In this document: in pieces, positions 45,375-53,827 of the stretch
Layout: each line of letters begins with the position of its first letter
Numbering within the stretch: the first letter of the stretch is position 1
Assembly (NCBI RefSeq): GCF_001263355.1
Contig: NZ_LGYO01000009.1
Coordinates: 1 to 64,000 of the forward strand
Origin: Acetobacterium bakii
GTDB taxonomy: Bacteria > Bacillota > Clostridia > Eubacteriales > Eubacteriaceae
Direction of reading: 5' to 3'
DNA: 64,000 nt
Made by a program: the position numbers and the translations under genes
Notes under the pieces: model-generated
What the model saw: only the letters and a program-made list of their open reading frames with translations
Databases searched by the model: none
What the model was told of the DNA's origin: nothing

Positions 45375-46910
45375 ATGAAATTACATAAATCAAATACAAA
45401 TTACAGTATGATCATTATCGTACTGATCCTGGTTTTCATTGTTGATGCCTACCTCTTTATTTCTCCGGATCAATCAAAAAATATGATTGATCTGATTAAC
45501 AATTATATTCTGAATGTGTTTGGATTTATTTATGCCTGGATTGTTCTCCTATCGTTATTGCTATGTATTTACATCGGTGTGAGCCGATTCGGCCCGATTC
45601 GGTTAGGTGAAGATAAAAAAGAATACAGTGAATTTTCCTGGGCGGCGATGATGTTCTGTTCATCCATGGCCGCCGGTTTTATTTATTGGGGCAGCATTGA
45701 ATGGGTGTTTCATTATATGAATCCGCCCTATGGAATCATGCCGCTGAGTACCGAAGCAACCGAATTTGCGGCAACTCTCCCCCTGTTTTATTGGGGATTA
45801 TCAGCCTGGGGCGTTTATTTGATTCCAGCTGTGGCCTTTGCTTTTTTGCGTTATAATTTAAAAAATGAACGCTTTGATGTAGCCAGCGCCTGTAAACCGC
45901 TGTTGGGAAAATACGCTGACGGCGTTGGCGGAAAAATGATTGACATTTTTTTCCTGTTTGGCATTTTAGGCGGGATCGGAACAGCTCTTGGAATTGGTTC
46001 ACCGTTAGTATCAGCGAGCCTCCATCAGCTTTTTGGTTTCAATGATACACCGATGCTGCGTTTCCTGGTAATTATTGTTGTCACCGTTATTTTTACGGTG
46101 TCAGCCTATAATGGTGTCAAAAAAGGAATTCGCATCCTAAGTAATATTAATATTGTTCTAATGTTACTGCTGATTATTTATGTGTTTCTCGTTGGAAACA
46201 AGGGTTTCATTGTGAACATGCAAACCACATCCATGGGTATTCTTATTGATAATTTCTTTAAAATGAGCACCTACATGGATCCTGTCAACAATAGTGGAGA
46301 CCCTCAATCCTGGCTTGTTTTTTATTGGGCCTGGTGGCTTTCCTATTCAATTTTCATGGGACTGTTCATTGCCAAAATATCCCGGGGACGAACCATCAGG
46401 CAGGTCATATTCGGAGGATTGTTTTATGGCTTTTTAGGATCGTTTTCCATGTTTTCGGTTCTGGGCAATTATTCCATGGACCTGCAATTACGTGGCGTCA
46501 TCGATATTGTGAAAGGTGTGACAGAAAATGGCGGACCAGCAACGGTCATCGATATGTTTTCTAAAATGCCTCTTGGGGGAATTGTTGTATTTGTCATTCT
46601 GATTACGTCTATTCTTTCCATGGCGACAAGTTTTGACTCCGCCGCCTATACCATGGCCATGGTTTCATCAAAGCAGATACCCTTAAATGGCCGTCCAAGC
46701 CGAAAACTAACAATCTTTTGGGCGGTGGCATTAGCAGCCATTCCCATGGCATTAATGATTTTCAATGGCTCCCTAGTTCAGGTTCAGGCACTGACGGTGA
46801 TTTTAGCATTACCGACCTGTGTGATCTATGTCATCATTGTCATCAGCTGTTTAAAAATGCTGTCCCAATGGAGTGTCATAAACGCACCATCTCAAACCAC
46901 AGAAAAATGA
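45375..46910 (+). CDS. BCCT-family transporter (second)
   Basis: 511 residues. BCCT pattern: RFGPIRLGEDKKEYSEFSWA, SIEWVFHYMNPPYG and FYWAWWLSYSIFMGLFIAKI SRGRT, the last matching the family signature more closely than its upstream neighbour. Same strand, 209 bp after the first carrier, with no sigma-54 element seen in the gap. It may be co-transcribed or have its own promoter near 45290. It may differ in substrate or affinity. GAGAAAGAA before the start is a moderate ribosome-binding site. Confidence 0.9.
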   Translation: MKLHKSNTNYSMIIIVLILVFIVDAYLFISPDQSKNMIDLINNYILNVFGFIYAWIVLLSLLLCIYIGVSRFGPIRLGEDKKEYSEFSWAAMMFCSSMAAGFIYWGSIEWVFHYMNPPYGIMPLSTEATEFAATLPLFYWGLSAWGVYLIPAVAFAFLRYNLKNERFDVASACKPLLGKYADGVGGKMIDIFFLFGILGGIGTALGIGSPLVSASLHQLFGFNDTPMLRFLVIIVVTVIFTVSAYNGVKKGIRILSNINIVLMLLLIIYVFLVGNKGFIVNMQTTSMGILIDNFFKMSTYMDPVNNSGDPQSWLVFYWAWWLSYSIFMGLFIAKISRGRTIRQVIFGGLFYGFLGSFSMFSVLGNYSMDLQLRGVIDIVKGVTENGGPATVIDMFSKMPLGGIVVFVILITSILSMATSFDSAAYTMAMVSSKQIPLNGRPSRKLTIFWAVALAAIPMALMIFNGSLVQVQALTVILALPTCVIYVIIVISCLKMLSQWSVINAPSQTTEK

Positions 46911-46940
46911 GCTGGAACACTGAATTTAATCAATAATATA

Positions 46941-46984
46941 GCACTAAAAGAAGGCTGTATCTAAGATGCAGCCTTTTTTAGTGT
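46941..46984 (+). terminator. terminator of the BCCT genes
   Basis: ACTAAAAGAAGGCTG (46943-46957) pairs with CAGCCTTTTTTAGT (46969-46982). Its right arm carries the T-run. Confidence 0.8.
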
Positions 46985-47029
46985 TATATTAAATGAAATT
47001 ATCTGTTGCGGGCTTAGCTCACCAATTTT

Positions 47030-47821
47030 CTAAATGAAAAACAAAGCCACTAAAGCACCAGCCAATCGGGCTGCCATTACTTTTAAATTTCCCGAACAAA
47101 TTGGTATATAGTACTTACATGAGGAATCGACCCAACCTTTGTCTTCCCAATAGGAATAATCATAGTTGTTTTGCGCGTGAGAGTTTTTCTGCCAGTATTT
47201 TTGCTGAATCTTAAAATACATGAGTGATTGAAATGATGGACATCCCACGCTTTGAGCTTGAATGGAATCGAATAGTGTTTTTGCCGTCTGTTTAATTTTC
47301 CGGTGATATCTGGCTTTAATTTCATGAACCGGGAGATTACTTTCAGCCCGAAACTTTGCCTTAAAAGCAACCTGTAATCCCCAAGTATTTAGGGCTCTCG
47401 CCATTGTATTGACGGCATGCATGGTGGACCCGCCGCCTGAAGTTGTTATGACAGCCGCTGCTTTGCCTGCAAAAGCTGGACGGTGAGAATTAAATGCCAT
47501 TCGATCAATCCAATTTTTCATAATTCCGTTAACATCTTCAACATAAACCGGGCTTCCCAAAATAATTCCATCTGCCCCACTGATTCTATCTCGAAGTTTC
47601 AGGAGATCGTCGTTTAACGGGCAGCAGGTCTCCCCTTTATCAAAGCAGATTCGACAGCCACAACAAAATTCAAGATTTAATTCACTTAATTGGATCCGCT
47701 CAAAAACCATGGGTATTTCATATATCTTTCCAATTTTCTGAAGTTCAGATTCAATTTGTGTGATAAAACGCGAAGTATTTCCGCTCTTTCTGCCACTGCT
47801 TATCAGTGTAATTATTTTCAT
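47030..47821 (-). CDS. flavodoxin-like NADPH-dependent FMN reductase / iron-sulfur flavoprotein
   Basis: 263 residues from ATG 47821 (GTG 47830 is a possible alternative). The N-terminus SSGRKSGNTSRFI is the FMN-phosphate loop. CCGCRICFDKGETCCPLNDD gives a compact cysteine cluster as in iron-sulfur flavoproteins, and GSPVYVEDVNGIMKNWIDR follows. The C-terminus unusually ends in a hydrophobic stretch (VMAARLAGALVALFFI), possibly a membrane tail. Likely an electron carrier or quinone/metal reductase in an anaerobe. Alone on the minus strand. Confidence 0.8.
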   Translation of the reverse strand: MKIITLISSGRKSGNTSRFITQIESELQKIGKIYEIPMVFERIQLSELNLEFCCGCRICFDKGETCCPLNDDLLKLRDRISGADGIILGSPVYVEDVNGIMKNWIDRMAFNSHRPAFAGKAAAVITTSGGGSTMHAVNTMARALNTWGLQVAFKAKFRAESNLPVHEIKARYHRKIKQTAKTLFDSIQAQSVGCPSFQSLMYFKIQQKYWQKNSHAQNNYDYSYWEDKGWVDSSCKYYIPICSGNLKVMAARLAGALVALFFI

Positions 47822-48049
47822 TATAGGCACTCTACTTTCATCAATCAGCTCACATGTATCATATTCTAATCATATCATATCGTTAATACATTTTCATCAA
47901 TATACTTGAATTTAATTCCCTGATATAGTAAAGTATAAGTGAAAAATTTCATTCAACAGATTATATATACAGGGGATGAAACAAAATAGTTGAATAACCT
48001 TTGGAGTTATGGATAGCTGAAATCATACTAAGAGGAAAGGTGCGATACT

Positions 48050-48688
48050 ATGGAAATAATTGAAAATGTCTATCAACTTGATTGCTCAGAAGGCAGTCAT
48101 ATATTTTTAATCAAATCAAATGACAGTGTTTTAATTGATACCGGTATGCCAGGACAGAAGAACAAAATTATAACGGAGATCGAAAGACTCAATATACCCA
48201 TTAAAACCATCAAAAAAATATTGTTAACCCATCATGATATCGACCATATCGGCAATGCGATACAACTGCAGGAGGCAACTCAAGCTGAACTTTGGGCACC
48301 TAAAGAAGATGTCCCCTACATAAATGGAGAGAAAAACCGCCCCGGATTAAAAGGTATCATTTCAACCATCATGCGCCCTCCTAAACCTATTATTTCTCAC
48401 ACCTATAATGAGAATCAATCCTTTGGAGAAATTCAAGTGATTCATGCCCCCGGTCATACTCCTGGCCATTCGATTATATTATACCGGAATGTTTTATTTA
48501 TTGGTGATCTGTTCAGGGTTGTGAATGGAAAATTTGACCTTCTGCCTCGATTTATGAGCTGGCATCATGAAGAAGCGAAAAAATCGATTTCGATTTTAAA
48601 AAATCTGAATTACGATTGGATTTGTCCTTCACACGGCATGCCTGTCCAAAGAGGTGTAGCATCCGAGGAATTTCTTAATAAATTTTAA
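48050..48688 (+). CDS. metallo-beta-lactamase fold hydrolase
   Basis: 212 residues. THHDIDHIGNA is the HxHxDH-type metal motif (first His, Asp, His), with HAPGHTPGHSIIL, IGDLFRV and a final CPSHGMP giving the other ligands. Glyoxalase II-like or general MBL hydrolase; the substrate is not readable. GAGGAAAGG precedes the start. Single gene. Confidence 0.87.
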   Translation: MEIIENVYQLDCSEGSHIFLIKSNDSVLIDTGMPGQKNKIITEIERLNIPIKTIKKILLTHHDIDHIGNAIQLQEATQAELWAPKEDVPYINGEKNRPGLKGIISTIMRPPKPIISHTYNENQSFGEIQVIHAPGHTPGHSIILYRNVLFIGDLFRVVNGKFDLLPRFMSWHHEEAKKSISILKNLNYDWICPSHGMPVQRGVASEEFLNKF

Positions 48689-48847
48689 AGAAACGAATGG
48701 AAATTGACCGCAAAGTTTATGCAGCAGTCGCCATTTGTTTCATTATTACTACCCAATTTATGCTATAATTGAGCAGATAATAAGTTGATTATTTATTAAC
48801 AATCAACTTCTAAAAAAAAATTCCTGAAATGGGATAGGAGAGTTTTG

Positions 48848-49666
48848 ATGCGCCCTGTTAATAAAGATTGGAAAGATAAATTAAATCGGATCATCAATGG
48901 CACTGATACACGGCTTGGCCGTTTATTTGACACCATCCTGATCATCGCTATTTCGATCAGTTGTTTTCTAATTATTATCGATAGTGTCGAAACTATCCAC
49001 GCCTCATATGGGGCTGTGATTACTCTTTTTCAAAGCTTGTTTTTGATCCTCTTTACTATTGAGTATATCCTTCGTTTGATTGTAACACCAAGAAAACGTG
49101 ATTACATATTCAGTTTTTATGGCATCATCGATTTTATTGCCATCGCTCCGATTTATCTCAGCTTTTTTATTTCATTTGAGAGTCTTTTCCCGATTATCCG
49201 GGTCCTGCGTCTTCTTCGCCTGTTTAGTGTGTTAAAAATGGCACGTTACATTGATGAATCGGGGGCTTTGTTAAAAGCTCTTCGTGCCAGCAAAGCAAAA
49301 ATAACCGTATTTCTTTTTACACTTCTGTTTATTATCATTATTGTCAGTACCCTGATGTACATCATTGAAGGACCTGAAAATGGCTTTGTCAGCATCCCTG
49401 AGTCCATGTACTGGGCGGTTGTTACCGTATCCACTGTGGGTTATGGGGATGTCTCTCCTCAAACTGGGTTAGGCAAACTGCTGGCTAGTGCTTTGATGCT
49501 GGTCGGGTATAGCATTATCGCTGTGCCTACAGGGATTATCACCAGTGAGATTTCCCATATTACCAGAGAAAAAAATAATTCAAACTCAAAAAAATGCAAG
49601 GTCTGCGGTAATTCAAAACATTCTAAAGAATCAAAATACTGTAATCAATGTGGGGGAAAACTGTGA
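48848..49666 (+). CDS. voltage-gated-type potassium channel with C-terminal zinc ribbon
   Basis: About 272 residues from ATG 48848 (GGAG seven bases upstream; an adjacent TTG is less likely). Six membrane helices, an S4-like arginine-rich helix (IIRVLRLLRLFSVLKMARYI), a pore loop with the K+ filter TVGYGD and a following S6. Beyond the channel, residues ~245-272 form a CxxC...CxxC ribbon (CKVCGNSKHS, CNQCGGKL). It would conduct K+ across the membrane; the ribbon may be a metal- or redox-dependent gate or tetramer contact. Transcribed alone. Confidence 0.9.
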   Translation: MRPVNKDWKDKLNRIINGTDTRLGRLFDTILIIAISISCFLIIIDSVETIHASYGAVITLFQSLFLILFTIEYILRLIVTPRKRDYIFSFYGIIDFIAIAPIYLSFFISFESLFPIIRVLRLLRLFSVLKMARYIDESGALLKALRASKAKITVFLFTLLFIIIIVSTLMYIIEGPENGFVSIPESMYWAVVTVSTVGYGDVSPQTGLGKLLASALMLVGYSIIAVPTGIITSEISHITREKNNSNSKKCKVCGNSKHSKESKYCNQCGGKL

Positions 49667-49829
49667 TTTCTCCATAAATCATGCATAGAAGCTACAGTCT
49701 GAATAAATTAATTTCTATGTGAGCGATTTTTTCTATTTAATAAATTTACTAGTCAATGTCTCCTAATATAAAAAATCATAAATATCTTGATTGTTGATTG
49801 ATTTTGGTTTATGATCGTTTTAGAAAAAA

Positions 49830-49960
49830 CTATTACAAAAGAAACGCGGTGCAAATCTGCGACAGTTTCTTTGCTACTGTAAGGAGTATATGGACGTATT
49901 CAGTCATTGGGTTAACCGAGAAGGCTGTATACCGAACGTCCCTCCAAGTCAGGATATTTT
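49830..49960 (+). ncRNA. cobalamin riboswitch
   Basis: Landmarks of the cobalamin aptamer occur in order: ACGCGGTGCAAATCTGCGAC, TTTGCTACTGTAA, CATTGGGTTAACCGAGAAGGC and an AAGTCAGGATA B12-box-like end. A terminator at 50078-50099 lies downstream, so control by transcription termination is likely. The regulated unit is the small ORF at 50145 and the EutP-like GTPase at 50278. Unpaired stretches in 49960-50077 may form the antiterminator. Confidence 0.82.
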
Positions 49961-50075
49961 TGTAAAAGTACTATCTGTTTAAAGCTTCAAAGAAGGCTTA
50001 AAATTGTGATCACTATATTGAAATGACCCACTTCAGATCCCTGAGATCGAAGGTATCACCGTATATCACTTTATT

Positions 50076-50110
50076 TGAAACCTTTTTTTGAAAAGGTTTT
50101 TTATTTTTTT
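50076..50110 (+). terminator. riboswitch expression-platform terminator
   Basis: AAACCTTTT (50078-50086) / AAAAGGTTT (50091-50099), then TTTATTTTTTT, between the cobalamin aptamer and the first gene it would control. Confidence 0.75.
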
Positions 50111-50144
50111 GAAAAACAAAAAAATAACTTGAAAAGAGGAAGCT

Positions 50145-50291
50145 ATGAAAAGTATCGTCGTTAAAAAAAAATCCGTTAAAGTGCTTATTGAAAATTTGCT
50201 AAAAAGGAAGCCCCTTAAGGAAAATTCACCAGTCTTTCATGAGTGTCCGAATGTTGTGAGTATAAGGAGAAATTTTTATGGCGAACAATAA
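50145..50291 (+). CDS. small basic protein upstream of eutP
   Basis: A 48-residue ORF with a good ribosome-binding site (GAGGAAGCT) directly after the riboswitch terminator. Strongly basic N-terminal half with a possible amphipathic helix (KSVKVLIENLLKRKPLK). It overlaps the GTPase start by 14 bp, suggesting coupled translation. Not recognised. It might be a targeting or regulatory peptide, or the remnant of a longer gene. Confidence 0.5.
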   Translation: MKSIVVKKKSVKVLIENLLKRKPLKENSPVFHECPNVVSIRRNFYGEQ

Positions 50292-50739
50292 AAACCGTAT
50301 CTCACTTATTGGACGGATTGGCTGCGGTAAAACCACATTATTTCAACGGCTGACCAATGAATTTATTGCCTATGGAAAAACCCAGCAGGTCACTTATTCC
50401 GATCATTTTATTGATACCCCGGGTGAATTTGTTGAATTACCTTGTTTTCGTCCCCAGGCCATCAATGTGACTTGTGACTCGGGGCTGATTATTCTCATCA
50501 ATTCCAGTACCGATCATCAGAACTCGGTTCCTCCTAATTTTGTCTGCACTTACAACATTCCAGTGATTGGGGTTATCACCAAGATCGATCACAGGCACTG
50601 TGATCTCAAACGAAGTTATCGTTACCTGACCTATGCGGGTATCCTTCCTGAAAATATTTATCCAATAAGTGCTATCACCGGAGATGGGATCATTGAGTTA
50701 AAAACCATAATTCAAAAATACGTTTCTTTTGAGCACTGA
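50278..50739 (+). CDS. eutP: EutP/PduV-family GTPase-like protein
   Basis: 153 residues. P-loop GRIGCGKTT, switch/G3 DTPGEF, G4-like TKIDH and a C-terminal SAITGDGI, as in EutP/PduV proteins linked to ethanolamine or propanediol microcompartments. No shell or ammonia-lyase genes are in this window, so it is an orphan here. The cobalamin riboswitch upstream fits, because those pathways use adenosylcobalamin. AAGGAG precedes the start. It might assist a distant compartment locus or another corrinoid system. Confidence 0.8.
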   Translation: MANNKNRISLIGRIGCGKTTLFQRLTNEFIAYGKTQQVTYSDHFIDTPGEFVELPCFRPQAINVTCDSGLIILINSSTDHQNSVPPNFVCTYNIPVIGVITKIDHRHCDLKRSYRYLTYAGILPENIYPISAITGDGIIELKTIIQKYVSFEH

Positions 50740-50900
50740 TCCTAAGTTAATATTTATTTGGTCGATATCCAGGGTTCATAAGCAGTTTCCGATAAGCCTT
50801 CCCCTTCTCTGCCGCCTTTTGAATAGGTTTGTTAGGGTTGAGAGATCGCTTACAAGGCTTTGAAACGCGGTTGCTGTTTTTTATATTTCAGAATTGCCGG
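50740..50900 (-). pseudogene. possible decayed gene end
   Basis: On the minus strand a ~45-codon open stretch without a start codon ends at about 50754. It reads as a lysine-rich tail (PNKPIQKAAEKGKAYRKLLM), the sort of composition seen in real proteins. It may be a leftover of a gene between dus and eutP. Confidence 0.25.
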
Positions 50901-50922
50901 AAGTTTTTTCGCTTGGGATCTG

Positions 50923-51858
50923 CTATAAAATAGTCTGTTCATTGAACAGGCTTGTGACAGCTTCATCATAATCACAAATTTTTTTTGATTTCTTAATTTT
51001 TTTCGCATATTTTGCATGATCAGAAAAAATCGGAATCATATAAAACCAGAATTCTTTCATTTTATACAAAACATTTGTATCGCCGTAGAGGACACTTTTA
51101 TAATCGTCATAAATCTTATCGTGAAAGTCTTTCAGTAATTTTTTTTCAGGCTTAATATGATTTGTAATTTCACCGGTCAGTCCGGGATTGGCTAATAATC
51201 CCCTGCCAAACATTATCGTATCCACATTGGGGAAAACATCCAAAAATTCCTTATAATCATCTGGGGTAAAAATATCGCCATTATAACATACCGGATTTTT
51301 ACTTAAAATCAAGGCGTCCTTAAAAATTTTCAAATTCGGCTTGTTTTTATAAAAATCCTTTTGAATCCTGGGATGAATAATAAGCTCTTCTAAAGGGTAT
51401 TTGTTGAATATTTCGATTAAATCATAAAATTCTTCTGGTTGGTCTTTTCCTAACCTGGTTTTCAGCGAAATTTTGGTTATGGATTGAGAAAAAATTTCGT
51501 TTAAGAATACATCTAGTTCTTCTTTTTTTGAAAGAAAACCAGATCCTCGATATTTTGAAACCACCGTTCCAAAAGGACAGCCTAAATTTAGATTGATCTC
51601 ATCATAGCCCAGCAGTTTTATTTTTTTTGAAGTATGAACAAAATCCTCGGCATTATTGGTCAGTAATTGCGGAATCACGACCAGTCCCTGGTTATTTTCA
51701 GGTAAGATATCATTTAATTCCTTTGTCTTAAAACTCTTGCTTTGATTTGCAACAATGAAAGGTGTAAAGTATTTATCAATATTGTTGAAATAGGCATGAT
51801 GGGCATTCCTGTAAATATATCCGGTTAAACCTTCCATCGGTGCGAAATAAAATTTCAT
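50923..51858 (-). CDS. dus: tRNA-dihydrouridine synthase
   Basis: A 311-residue FMN enzyme that reduces uridines in the tRNA D-loop. MKFYFAPMEGLTGYIYRNAH is the FMN-binding start, EINLNLGCPFGTVVSKYRGSG has the catalytic Cys, SLKTRLG and ELIIHPR follow, then VCYNGDIFTPDDY and IMFGRGLLANPGL. Length is normal for Dus. GGAG precedes the start. A second Dus is probably elsewhere, as Bacillota usually have more than one. Confidence 0.9.
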   Translation of the reverse strand: MKFYFAPMEGLTGYIYRNAHHAYFNNIDKYFTPFIVANQSKSFKTKELNDILPENNQGLVVIPQLLTNNAEDFVHTSKKIKLLGYDEINLNLGCPFGTVVSKYRGSGFLSKKEELDVFLNEIFSQSITKISLKTRLGKDQPEEFYDLIEIFNKYPLEELIIHPRIQKDFYKNKPNLKIFKDALILSKNPVCYNGDIFTPDDYKEFLDVFPNVDTIMFGRGLLANPGLTGEITNHIKPEKKLLKDFHDKIYDDYKSVLYGDTNVLYKMKEFWFYMIPIFSDHAKYAKKIKKSKKICDYDEAVTSLFNEQTIL

Positions 51859-52007
51859 AGATAATAACTCCTTTATTCTGGCAGTTGCCGTTGTGTTGGA
51901 ATTTCCAACACAGTAAATTTTAAATTAATCGTCAATAACCAAATAAGCCAATAATAAATTTAGTTGGCCTGGCACCGTTGGTGACATTTCTTCTTTCTAT
52001 GAAATTT

Positions 52008-52310
52008 CTAATCTTCTGCACAAATCAGCAGAAATAATTCCCGTTCGACGCCGATTAATTTTGTTTGTTCTTCGAAAGAAAGATTTCGAATTGCTTCAGT
52101 AATCGGAGCTTTATCGGCATATAGTGCATCTGCCTTCATTATTATTTTCAATTGTCCCGGGGACATATTCGTTAATTGGTAAGAGGCTGGATTTAGGGTA
52201 ACGCCGATTCTTTTTTCGTCTTTTATAAATTCAATTCGATTACCGCAGGAAAGATCTTGATCCAGAGGAGTCCAGCCTTCTTCCCTGGCTTTTTCTAATA
52301 TTTTTTTCAT
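52008..52310 (-). CDS. hypothetical protein
   Basis: 100 residues from ATG 52310 (AAAAGGAGGCG upstream; a longer open frame overlapping the DUF2804 gene is not used). Soluble and unrecognised: a helical start (KKILEKAREEGWTPLDQDLS), a beta-rich centre, and an acidic helical end. It lies just downstream of the DUF2804 gene and may be co-transcribed with it. Confidence 0.65.
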   Translation of the reverse strand: MKKILEKAREEGWTPLDQDLSCGNRIEFIKDEKRIGVTLNPASYQLTNMSPGQLKIIMKADALYADKAPITEAIRNLSFEEQTKLIGVERELFLLICAED

Positions 52311-52362
52311 AATAAAACGCCTCCTTTTGCGATAGATCCCTGGAGAAAATCTGATCGATACA

Positions 52363-53379
52363 TTACCATTTATTTTTAGCATGTTCACAGAATGCCAGCA
52401 ACTTAGTTATGATAATTTTTTCACCGTCCGGCAGTATCACAAATCCGTCATAATATCCGAATAACTGGTGACAGTACATCTGAATAAATGCAATTTTTGT
52501 ATCGGTCACTTTGTCATAGATCGGCGTCATCACAAACTTGAATTTTCCGTCTTCATCACTAAATTTCCAGGGTTTCATATAATCAGCCGGATCGACTTCA
52601 GTATGAAGCCGGCCTAATTTATAGGATTTTCCGTTCCAGAAAAACACATTTTCCGATGCGTATTTTAAATCACCAAATCCCCAGCCAATATTGAACCCAA
52701 AGTTGCCACCTTTAATAACGGCTGAACCGTTGCCCCAAAACCATTCCTGTGAAAAAGGCCATACACCTCGGCCCCAATCAAGGACTGCGGTGCTGTTCTC
52801 ATCGAGTTCTACCCGCCTCTGGCCAAATTGAATGGTTCCTTTTCCGCCGAAATAATTTTCCTTACAGTTTAAATAAAATTTAGTTTTCTTCTCAAAGGGT
52901 GTGGCAATGACCATCTTTTCATTATTGACATCATTATTAAGGACAATATCAACAGCGATGTCTCCAATTTTGCCGTCTCTGGCAATTAGCTTTAGGTGAC
53001 GATGCGTCTCTCCCACTTCAAAGCTCATGGCGTAGTCTTTGCCCTTAACACAAATTAGACTCGGTCGCTCCGGGTCGTTTGGCAGCTCAATGCTTTTTAA
53101 TGGCAGGGGTTTCATCCTCGAAAATGAGTAACTTTCTTTTGTTACCACATTAAAAAGTTCAGCCGAAAAATTAGCTATATAAGAAATGTTGCCGATTGTC
53201 ATTTTAAGAACATAGTTACCAATATAGATTTGATAAAAGTCCCATTCTTTAAGAGCAAAGGGATGGGCTTTAATATTCTCTTTGTTATAGTTATACAGCA
53301 TTTTCACAGCATATCCGGGATTGGTTATACATCCTTGCCCATCCAGCAGATCTATTCGCTGTTCAAGTTTATTTTCCAT
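52363..53379 (-). CDS. DUF2804 family protein
   Basis: 338 residues matching DUF2804: CITNPGYAVKMLYNYNKENI near the start, FSRMKPLPLKSIELP, LDWGRGVWPFSQEWFWGNGS and the beta-rich C-terminus YCHQLFGYYDGFVILPDGE. The family is a beta-sandwich of unknown function. GGGAGG precedes the start. The small gene at 52008 follows on the same strand. Confidence 0.87.
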   Translation of the reverse strand: MENKLEQRIDLLDGQGCITNPGYAVKMLYNYNKENIKAHPFALKEWDFYQIYIGNYVLKMTIGNISYIANFSAELFNVVTKESYSFSRMKPLPLKSIELPNDPERPSLICVKGKDYAMSFEVGETHRHLKLIARDGKIGDIAVDIVLNNDVNNEKMVIATPFEKKTKFYLNCKENYFGGKGTIQFGQRRVELDENSTAVLDWGRGVWPFSQEWFWGNGSAVIKGGNFGFNIGWGFGDLKYASENVFFWNGKSYKLGRLHTEVDPADYMKPWKFSDEDGKFKFVMTPIYDKVTDTKIAFIQMYCHQLFGYYDGFVILPDGEKIIITKLLAFCEHAKNKW

Positions 53380-53599
53380 TTGCAGCCTCCCTATGCTTCA
53401 TTTTCAACTCCTAATGATTAAGATGTTCTTATTATATGAGTATTTCTTTTCAATTGCAATAAGCATAGGTAATTCATTCCCATATTCATAGAAAAGAGGT
53501 ATTAAATTCAAATTATTTGAGATTGTTTGATATGAAGTCGATTAATTATTGCTTTAATGTTATAATATGATGAAATTACATATAAAGCATTTGAGTTGA

Positions 53600-53764
53600 A
53601 TGAGTATTTTTCGAGATAGTGACGCTTGTTGCGGGCATGTCATTGTCGAGGAAAGGAGATCGGTTCTGCAGGCGGTCCAGGGTTACCGTCTGCTGAAAAA
53701 ACGGGCGAAGAGCGTGAGCTTTACCTATGACGCCGGTTTTAACCGATTGAATATTAAATTGTAG
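53600..53764 (+). CDS. possible small protein or gene fragment
   Basis: A 54-residue open frame (start MSIFRDSDACCGHVIVEERR) in a patch more GC-rich than its surroundings. The ribosome-binding site is weak. Not recognised; it may be a fragment of a transferred gene. It lies before the alpha/beta-hydrolase gene. Confidence 0.3.
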   Translation: MSIFRDSDACCGHVIVEERRSVLQAVQGYRLLKKRAKSVSFTYDAGFNRLNIKL

Positions 53765-53827
53765 ACTCTCGGTATTTTGAGGAATGTTGATTAATGATTA
53801 AACGTAAAGAAAGAAGGTCGTATCATA

